From Gemmatimonadota bacterium (GTDB taxonomy: Bacteria; Gemmatimonadota; Gemmatimonadetes; Gemmatimonadales; GWC2-71-9): a stretch of 10,715 nt of DNA. Positions 5,131 to 10,715 of this stretch are shown here, one piece after another (the stretch's first letter is position 1; each line of letters opens with the position of its first letter). The stretch lies in contig QHUF01000104.1 in assembly GCA_003221075.1 (NCBI GenBank), forward strand, positions 1-10,715, in the 5' to 3' direction. Under the pieces are notes generated by a model. It was given only the letters and a program-made list of their open reading frames with translations, was not told the DNA's origin and searched no databases. A program made the translations under genes and the position numbers.

Positions 5131-5145
5131 GAGGCACTAAATCAT
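5129..5145 (-). other. Relic-like copy of the pilA3 promoter block
   Basis: The plus strand AAGAGGCACTAAATCAT matches AAGAGGCACTAATCAT at the pilA3 promoter (4371-4386) apart from one extra A. The -12-like GTGCC is kept, but the -24 GG is replaced by CA at the required distance, so it should not work as a sigma-54 promoter. It overlaps the stop codon of the broken TMTC-like gene. Confidence 0.4.
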
Positions 5146-6622
5146 TGGCGAAATTGGAGATACCAGCCTTGTTCGCCTGCAAAACGGCGGCGCGCCGAGT
5201 CAGCGATCGCGGCTGCCTCGGTCCGGCGGCCGCGAGCCAACTCGAGCAGAAACTCAGCGCGCAACGTCATGCGCTCGCCCGCGCGCGACCGCTTCCCTCG
5301 ATCCACCAGGGGGACCGCCGCGGCGGTGTCACCGATCCCGATCAAGAAGATTGCGTTCGCGCCATTTAGGTAACGGTCTCCGGAAAACAACGAATCGGCT
5401 TGCTGATATTCGCGACGTGCTGCCGCCGTATCACCGGTGCCAGCAAAGACGGCGGCTGCCGAGGCATGCGCGCGGTAAGACTCCGGATGCTCGGCGAGTA
5501 ATGTGACCAGCTGCGAACGATTGTCGCGCCACGCCGGCAGACGGGCGAACGAGCGCCACCCGCTCGCGATCGCCACGATCGCCACCGCAACTGCCGCCGG
5601 ACGCAGCCCGCGGCGTGCCGCGACCCAGGTCGTTGCCCAACCGACGAACACCGCCGGTAGCGCTACCGCGAGATAGAGGTTGCGCTCCGCCAAGACGACG
5701 CCCGCCGGGAAGAACAGGTTCGCCGTCGGCAGGCATGAGAGGGCTGCGATCCCGGCGCCAAACGAGATCGCCGGCGCGCGGCGGCGACACCACAGGGCAA
5801 GGGCCGGAATGCCCACTACGACCAGGAGTCCCAGCACCGCGGCAACGGAAATCCCGCTGCGCGCGGGAAGCACTTGGGGGTTGTAATCGACCGACAGTGA
5901 CGCCGGCCAGATCAGGAGTACCGCCGCCCGCAGCGCCGCGGGAAGCGCGATCGCCAATCGACCCCACGTCCCTCTGTCATAGAAGACTGCGGCCGCGTCA
6001 TTCTCACCGGCCCAGCCGACAGCGAACCAGGCCGCAAGAAACCCGATCGTCACCACTGACAGCGCGATCCAGAATGCGACCGGATAGGGCCGATCGCTCG
6101 GGTGAGGCTCGAGCCACTTATCCAGCAGTATGACGACACCTACAATGACACCGTGCTCCTTGCTGAACATGGCGAACGCGGCGCAGAGGACGGCAAGCGC
6201 CCACCGCCCCCGCCGCGCGGCGAGTACGGCGCCCAGAATGCCTCGACATGAACGGGGTGCCAGGCAAACACGAGACCTGCGGCAGCAGCGCCGAGTGTCG
6301 GAAGCCAGCGTGCCAGCAGCATCACGAGGAGCACAGTCGCCAACCCATGCCACAAGGCGTTCATCACATGCAGCCAACCGGGCCGGCCTCCCGAGATGGT
6401 CCAATCGACCGCGTAGCTCAGAATCGTCACGGGTCGGTAGAGTCCCGCCCCGGTCTCGCGCGGCCAGTACGGATCGTCGAACGCTCGGAGCGCGGCGCCG
6501 ATGGAATGCGCGGCCGGATTCGAGGCGATGATCGCCCGGTCGTCCTGCACGACGCCGTATCGGACCGTCGGGAGGAAGAGCGCGACGGCGGCGACGAACA
6601 CGAGCACCAATTCGCGTCTCAT
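5142..6622 (-). pseudogene. TMTC-like GT-C O-mannosyltransferase-type gene, frameshifted by a small internal deletion
   Basis: The ATG at 6622 overlaps the upstream stop as ATGA and opens a normal TMTC-like N-terminus: VVQDD (24-28), LYRPVTILSYAVDW (61-74), HPVHVEA (122-128). Right after this, near 6236-6241, the family pattern jumps to another frame: LGAVLAARRGRWALAV, then SKEHG, VDYNPQVL and AERNLYL, ending in a TPR-like region at TGA 5142-5144. Compared with the two intact paralogues, 17 residues are missing between HPVHVEA and SKE, so about 49 or 52 bases were lost; only lengths of 3n+1 fit the frame change. The lost segment corresponds to the conserved VVGRADL stretch. In the original frame translation runs into about 30 unrelated residues and stops at 6140. 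Everything else looks maintained, so the lesion is recent or an assembly error. Intact length would be about 509 residues. Unlike its paralogues it has no Cys-x-x-Cys pair in the C-terminal region. Confidence 0.85.
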
Positions 6623-8130
6623 CGCATCCTCGCGAGCAGCGAATCGGCAATGGCGGAATCGCCGCGCGAGCGTGCGGCGAGCGCCTGCGTGCGGTAGGAG
6701 CCCGAACATCTGTAGCAGAGCAGCTCGGCGCGCGCGAGCAACGAGTCCGCGAGACGTGACTGGCCCAAGGTGAGCGCCGCATCAGCGCCGGCGATGAAGA
6801 GCGTGGGATCGCGGTCATAGATTCGGGTCGCGGTGCGCAGCGCCGTCAGCGCGCGTTCCGGTTGACGGTGGCTTTGGAAAATCGCGGCCGCCCGCGCCGG
6901 GCCGCGGTAAGACTCGGGCGAATCTTTGAGAATGCTCTGCGTTACGCTGAAATCGTCATGCCACACCGGTGTTCGCAGCGCCGAGCGAATCCCGCCTGCC
7001 AGCACGATCAACGCGAGAGCGACTCGAAGCCGCTGCGCCGGCAGGCGCGCCAGCGCCGCACCGGCGACGAGCGCCAAGCCGACCGACGGCAGGTAGAACG
7101 TCCGCTCGGCGAGCAGCACGCCGGTCGAGAAGAGCAGGTTGGACACGGGCAGAAACGCGATCGCGATCCAGCCCAAGCCGAACGCTTCGAGGCGGCGCTG
7201 CCGGCGCCAGGCCATCACGAGCAGCGCGGCCCAGACCGCGAGGCAGGCCAGGCCAATCACGAACCGGCCGTCCAGCAACGACCGGACGATGGTGCGCTCG
7301 GCCGGCGAATAGTCCACGCGGAGTGTCAGCGGGAAAATCAGGAGGCGCAGCACATCGCCAAGCGCCGCAATCGCCGTGAGTCGGCCCGCGATCGCGCTCT
7401 CGCCCACGAAGACGGGAGCAATGGCGTGCAGCCGGGCGTAGGGATGAAGGACGAAACCGCGCACGGCGAGATAGGCTCCCGCGATGACCACCCAGCTCAC
7501 CACGAATGCGAGTATGCGCCGCATCGCCGGCCGAGGTGGCAGCGGCGCCGGCGGTCCGACGACCCAGGCCCACACGATCAGCACGGGTGCAACGACTGCA
7601 TTCTCCTTGCTGAGCAAGCCCAGCACGAGCGCCGCGCCGCTCAACAGCAGGTCCTGCCGAACGACCGCCGCGTACACGGTGAGACACACGCCGGCCGCCG
7701 CCATCAGCTCGCCGAGGCCGATGACGTTTGCGACCGCCTCGACGTGTACGGGATGGACGGCAAAGACTAATCCGGTGGCGAGCGCGGCGGCCCAGTCTGC
7801 CCAACGACGCACAACTGCCGCCACTAGCACCGCCACCCCCGCGTGCCAGAGCAGGTTCATCGAATGAAACCAGGCCGGGTGCCCGCGGGCGATGGCCCAG
7901 TCGACGGCGAAGGAGGCCAGGGGAAGGGGACGGTACATCTGGCCGCCCAGATCCGGCGGCCAGTACGGTCCAGTGAAGGCGCGCCAGGTGCCCTCCACCG
8001 AGTGCACGAGCGGGTTCCAAACGATGATGTAGAGGTCGTCCATCGCGAACCCGTTCCACAGCGCCGGAAGGTACGGAACGAGCGCGCAGGCGATGACGGC
8101 GAGGTAGAGGCGCCGGTCTCTACTGTCCAC
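6619..8130 (-). CDS. TMTC-like GT-C O-mannosyltransferase-type membrane protein with C-terminal TPR-like repeats (intact copy in the glycosyltransferase run)
   Basis: 503 residues, clearly paralogous to the copy at 1665-3161 along its full length. Motifs: FAMDD with Asp31-Asp32, YRPLPLASFAVDW (66-78), HPVHVEA (126-132), SKE (174-176), VDYSP (272-276), AERTFYLPS (341-349). The residues after HPVHVEA read NVIGLGEL where the family norm is closer to VVGRADL, a change at a conserved loop. Residues about 405-503 form soluble helical repeats with a CYRC pair (472-475) at the position of CPRC in the paralogue. The role is inferred as transfer of a sugar from a polyprenyl-phosphate carrier to protein Ser/Thr outside the cytoplasm. 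The start is GTG at 8130, inside the end of the preceding gene (11-base overlap); its stop forms ATGA with the next start. Both overlaps point to translational coupling. Confidence 0.88.
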   Translation of the reverse strand: MDSRDRRLYLAVIACALVPYLPALWNGFAMDDLYIIVWNPLVHSVEGTWRAFTGPYWPPDLGGQMYRPLPLASFAVDWAIARGHPAWFHSMNLLWHAGVAVLVAAVVRRWADWAAALATGLVFAVHPVHVEAVANVIGLGELMAAAGVCLTVYAAVVRQDLLLSGAALVLGLLSKENAVVAPVLIVWAWVVGPPAPLPPRPAMRRILAFVVSWVVIAGAYLAVRGFVLHPYARLHAIAPVFVGESAIAGRLTAIAALGDVLRLLIFPLTLRVDYSPAERTIVRSLLDGRFVIGLACLAVWAALLVMAWRRQRRLEAFGLGWIAIAFLPVSNLLFSTGVLLAERTFYLPSVGLALVAGAALARLPAQRLRVALALIVLAGGIRSALRTPVWHDDFSVTQSILKDSPESYRGPARAAAIFQSHRQPERALTALRTATRIYDRDPTLFIAGADAALTLGQSRLADSLLARAELLCYRCSGSYRTQALAARSRGDSAIADSLLARMR

Positions 8131-9619
8131 GGTTCACGGCAAAGAGCCAGCGACCATCGGGCCAGCGGTAGATGGCGGTAAACAACGACGGGTAAGCGCC
8201 GATCATGGCGCGCAACTCGATGGCCGACGGGGACGTCGCGCTCGCCAGCAGGACGTGCGTCACGTCCATCCGCTCGAGATAGGCACGATGCTCGGCCGGC
8301 GTCGGTCTGATCAACACGCGGCCGTTGTAGCTCTCGAGATAGAGCGGGACAGACCGGCGACGGCTGTAGAGCCAGACGAGCGCCTCGTCGTCGGTCGCCA
8401 CGACCGCAGAGTCGGGCAGGTTGTTTACGACGGGGAGGAGCTCGGCGAAGTTGGCCGAGATGGCGCGCGCCTGCGTATCCCACCACCGGCCCGTGAAGCC
8501 TTGAAACTCATAGTGGAGGTAACCGCCGGCGACCAGGACGCAGAGTAACCCGACGGGAATCCGCACGCGCGGCCAGCGTCGCCAGAGCTCGACCGCTCCT
8601 ACTGACCACGTCAGTGCGAGCCAGGGCAGGACAACCCAAATAAAGCGGTCGGGTGGGTACGGCCAAACCGCCAGGATGATCGCGTAGAAAACGAGCGCGA
8701 ACCCAATCGCGGAGCGACGCGAGAGCAGCGCGAGGCCGTACAGGCCGACGCCGAGCGCCGCGGTAGCGAGAACGATGTACAACCAGCGCAGGGGAATCCA
8801 ACCGAATGCGAGCACCTCCATCGGTCGCGAGAGATCGCGGACATTGCCGGCGACCGCCGAAAGGCCCGCCTGGCTGAGCGGTGCGCTGTACGTCCCATAT
8901 CCGAGCGCCAACGCGGGATCGATCCCGCGCGCGTGCGCCGCGACCCAGATGCTCCACCCGAGAGCGGCGACGAGCGGGGGGACCAGCAGCGCGCGCCACA
9001 CGCGGAACGGGGAGCGCCGCTGGAGGAGAAAACAGCAGGCACCGGCGACGACCGCAATGGCGATCGAACGTGTGAGCAAGGCCAAAGCAGCCGCGGTCCC
9101 CGCGATCCAGGCCCTCTCCCCCTGACCCCATCTATCGGTTGCGACGATCGTGATGGCCAGCAACACGCCGAACAGCGGCTCGGCAAAGAGGACGCCCTGT
9201 GTTGCCAGCGCTGGGATCGCGACACCCGCGGCAAATACGACCGCTCCGGCGACCCAACGCGGAATCCTCGCGCCGAGCAGCTCAGTCTTGGCGGCATGCC
9301 AGGCGATCAGTCCGGCCGCAGCAGCACTCAGGAGGGCGTTGAGAACCTTGCCGGCGATGGCGGCGGACGGTACGGACCACGCGCCGAAGAACGGGGCCAG
9401 CACGACCGGGTAGAGCGGCGGGTAGTGCACGGCCGCGGGCAGGCCGGGGAGATTCGGATGAACGTATCCGTGACCGCTCCCCAACGCCGTCGCGAGTCCC
9501 GCGTACAAGCCGTCGTCGTAAAACACTCCGACGAGGGCCTGGTTCAGGGTGAGAATGCCGACGACCAGCGTGGCGGCCGCGGTGACGAGACCGGTCTTTA
9601 CTTCGCTGTTAAGCGCCAA
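8120..9619 (-). CDS. GT-C membrane glycosyltransferase (PMT_2/GT39-ArnT-like)
   Basis: 499 residues and strongly hydrophobic, with roughly ten membrane segments. The acidic pair Asp35-Asp36 (VFYDDGLYAGLA) lies in the first extracytoplasmic loop, followed by HYPPLYP (65-71). Both are features of the ArnT/PMT_2 type of GT-C enzymes that take the sugar from a polyprenyl phosphate. A soluble C-terminal part (about 390-499) contains WLYSRRRSVPLYLES and no TPR pattern, which separates it from the TMTC-like neighbours. Acceptor and sugar cannot be read from sequence; lipid, glycan or protein are all possible. The start is TTG at 9619, overlapping the preceding gene by 22 bases. No in-frame ATG or GTG nearby would keep the first membrane segment, so TTG is the best choice but not certain. 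A weak AGG precedes it. Confidence 0.8.
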   Translation of the reverse strand: MALNSEVKTGLVTAAATLVVGILTLNQALVGVFYDDGLYAGLATALGSGHGYVHPNLPGLPAAVHYPPLYPVVLAPFFGAWSVPSAAIAGKVLNALLSAAAAGLIAWHAAKTELLGARIPRWVAGAVVFAAGVAIPALATQGVLFAEPLFGVLLAITIVATDRWGQGERAWIAGTAAALALLTRSIAIAVVAGACCFLLQRRSPFRVWRALLVPPLVAALGWSIWVAAHARGIDPALALGYGTYSAPLSQAGLSAVAGNVRDLSRPMEVLAFGWIPLRWLYIVLATAALGVGLYGLALLSRRSAIGFALVFYAIILAVWPYPPDRFIWVVLPWLALTWSVGAVELWRRWPRVRIPVGLLCVLVAGGYLHYEFQGFTGRWWDTQARAISANFAELLPVVNNLPDSAVVATDDEALVWLYSRRRSVPLYLESYNGRVLIRPTPAEHRAYLERMDVTHVLLASATSPSAIELRAMIGAYPSLFTAIYRWPDGRWLFAVNRGQ

Positions 9620-10347
9620 GCCTGGACGTTACGCGGGACGAACAGGTTGTACCGAAGAATGTGAAACAGTGCGGCGAACCCATCGCGCCACGTGATCTTC
9701 TTGCCCTCCGCATAGGTGCGGCCGCTGTAGGAGATCGGCATTTCCCAGATTCGCGCGCGGGCCTGCGCCAGCCGCGCCGTGATTTCGACCTCGAATCCGA
9801 ACCGGTTCGACGACAGCGGCAGCCGCTTGAGCAGGTCCGTGCGGACCAGCTTGTAGCAGGTCTCGAGGTCGGTCAGGTTCAGGTTGGTGAACATGTTCGA
9901 CAACAGCGTCAAGAAACGGTTGCCGACGTAATGCCAGAAGTACAGCACGCGATGCGGGCCGCCCTGGAACCGCGATCCGTAAACCGCGTCGGCCTGACGG
10001 GATCGGATCGGCAGCAGCAGCGCCGGCAGGTCGGCCGGGTCATACTCGAGGTCCGCATCCTGGACGACGACGGCGTCGCCGGTCGCAACCGCAATACCGG
10101 TACGGATCGCGGCGCCCTTGCCCCGGTTTTTCTCGTGATGGATCACCTGGTCAACCAACCCTTTTTTCGCCAGGGCATCGAGGATTTCCCGAGTCCCGTC
10201 GGTCGATGCGTCGTTGACGACGATGATTTCCAGCCGCAGGGCAATCGCGCGAATGCGGCGCAGGGCGCTTTCAACCGTCGGCGCTTCGTTGAACGCCGGC
10301 ACGATCACCGTAAGCAGCAGGTTGGGGGAGCGGCGCTCTTCCCGCAT
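9598..10347 (-). CDS. Family 2 glycosyltransferase, polyprenyl-phosphate mannose/glucose synthase (DPM1-like)
   Basis: 249 residues. GT-A fold landmarks in order: VIVPAFNE (14-21), VVNDASTDGT (43-52), NRGKGAAIRTGI (74-85), the metal-binding QDADLEYDP (96-104) with Asp97-x-Asp99, YGSRFQGG (123-130), TDLETCYKL (159-167), and FGFEVEITARLA (183-194). There is no membrane anchor, so it is a soluble or peripheral enzyme like the short DPM1 type. It should charge undecaprenyl or another polyprenyl phosphate with a hexose from a nucleotide sugar on the cytoplasmic side. That product is the donor class used by the GT-C enzymes encoded directly downstream. The ATG at 10347 overlaps the previous stop as TGATG; the longer in-frame start at 10497 lies inside the methyltransferase gene and adds 50 non-family residues, so it is rejected. 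Confidence 0.9.
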   Translation of the reverse strand: MREERRSPNLLLTVIVPAFNEAPTVESALRRIRAIALRLEIIVVNDASTDGTREILDALAKKGLVDQVIHHEKNRGKGAAIRTGIAVATGDAVVVQDADLEYDPADLPALLLPIRSRQADAVYGSRFQGGPHRVLYFWHYVGNRFLTLLSNMFTNLNLTDLETCYKLVRTDLLKRLPLSSNRFGFEVEITARLAQARARIWEMPISYSGRTYAEGKKITWRDGFAALFHILRYNLFVPRNVQAWRLTAK

Positions 10348-10715
10348 CAGGCCGCCTCGCCGATCGCGATGAGGGATTGCCCCACCCGCCAGGGGAGCAG
10401 CCGCTCGAGCCGGAACAGCGGCACCAACGCGTCGTAGAGCTTGAGCGATCCGGCGGGAATGACCTGCCGGCGCAGCACACGTCCCGCGAACCACCAACCT
10501 GGGACACCGGCGAGATTGAAGTATTCGACGTGCGCCACCCTGAACCCCGTCGCTTGCAGGAGCGATGTCAGGGCGGCGCGCTTGTAACGCCGGTGATGAC
10601 CCAGGGCTTTATCCATCGTCCCATACAGCGCGGGGAGCGCCGGCACGAGCAGGATCAGGCGGCCGCCGGGCGCCAGCATCCGACGCATCGCCTTGAGCGA
10701 GGAGACGTCGTCGTC
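10347..10715 (-). CDS. Class I SAM-dependent methyltransferase, C-terminal part only
   Basis: 122 codons before the stop at 10347-10349; the frame is open to the right window edge, so the SAM-binding N-terminal half is missing. Visible: DDDVSSLKAMRRMLAPGGRLILLVPA, the post-motif helix and strand of UbiE/Methyltransf_11-type enzymes, then LYGTMDKALGHHRRYKR and LLQATGFRVAHVEYFN. This LGHHRRYxR form is common in methyltransferases that accompany family 2 glycosyltransferases in glycan or lipid-carrier gene sets. The substrate is unknown. The stop overlaps the next start as TGATG, so the two are probably translationally coupled. Confidence 0.82.
   Translation of the reverse strand, partial: DDDVSSLKAMRRMLAPGGRLILLVPALPALYGTMDKALGHHRRYKRAALTSLLQATGFRVAHVEYFNLAGVPGWWFAGRVLRRQVIPAGSLKLYDALVPLFRLERLLPWRVGQSLIAIGEAA

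Noticed and set aside
6140..6709. A complete 189-residue protein from the first part of the broken TMTC-like gene
   Set aside because: It starts inside the preceding gene and its last 30 or so residues are out-of-frame reading after the deletion, while the true continuation is present in another frame.
6862..7770. 302-codon plus-strand open frame, and a similar one at 4494-5369
   Set aside because: They are antisense to TMTC-like or pilin genes, highly charged and low in hydrophobic order; no ribosome binding site.

Overview
The window is a high-GC bacterial region with every convincing gene on the minus strand. It reads as a type IV pilin array embedded in a protein-glycosylation type gene set. 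The pilins (short, MNRKGFTLIELL leader, KSDLRNLITAEEAYFAD-type core, two C-terminal cysteines), the GC-rich coding style and the O-mannosyltransferase-like TMTC proteins suggest a Gemmatimonadota-like bacterium. That assignment is my recollection of family style, not a search result.

Transcription runs from high to low coordinates. From the right edge to 5142 there is a tightly overlapping run of five genes: a partial SAM methyltransferase, a family 2 polyprenyl-phosphate glycosyltransferase, a GT-C membrane glycosyltransferase, a TMTC-like GT-C enzyme with a C-terminal helical repeat region, and a second TMTC-like gene broken by a small frameshifting deletion near 6240. Every junction overlaps by a few to 22 bases, so this is an operon whose promoter lies beyond the window.

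Between 5141 and 1203 are four nearly identical 122-codon pilin genes (called pilA4, pilA3, pilA2 and pilA1 here, in transcription order). Each ends in a strong GC-rich hairpin terminator. A third, intact TMTC-like gene (1665-3161) is inserted between pilA2 and pilA1. pilA4, pilA3 and pilA2 each carry a sigma-54-type promoter with exact GG-N10-GC spacing, plus a shared GC-(A/T)5-GC element 91-92 bases further upstream, where an NtrC-family activator would bind. pilA1 has neither, uses GTG as start, and probably relies on transcription coming through the TMTC-like gene.

At the left edge a membrane-bound HAMP/HisKA/HATPase sensor kinase of the NtrB/PilS/AtoS kind begins 20 bases after the pilA1 terminator and runs out of the window. 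Its partner, if it follows the usual layout, would be a sigma-54 activator just outside the window. Together the layout suggests a sigma-54-driven, multi-copy pilin system with its own sensor kinase and its own polyprenyl-phosphate-sugar dependent O-glycosylation enzymes. The glycosylation link is inferred from gene order and family membership. No tRNA, rRNA, CRISPR array, transposase or integrase was seen.
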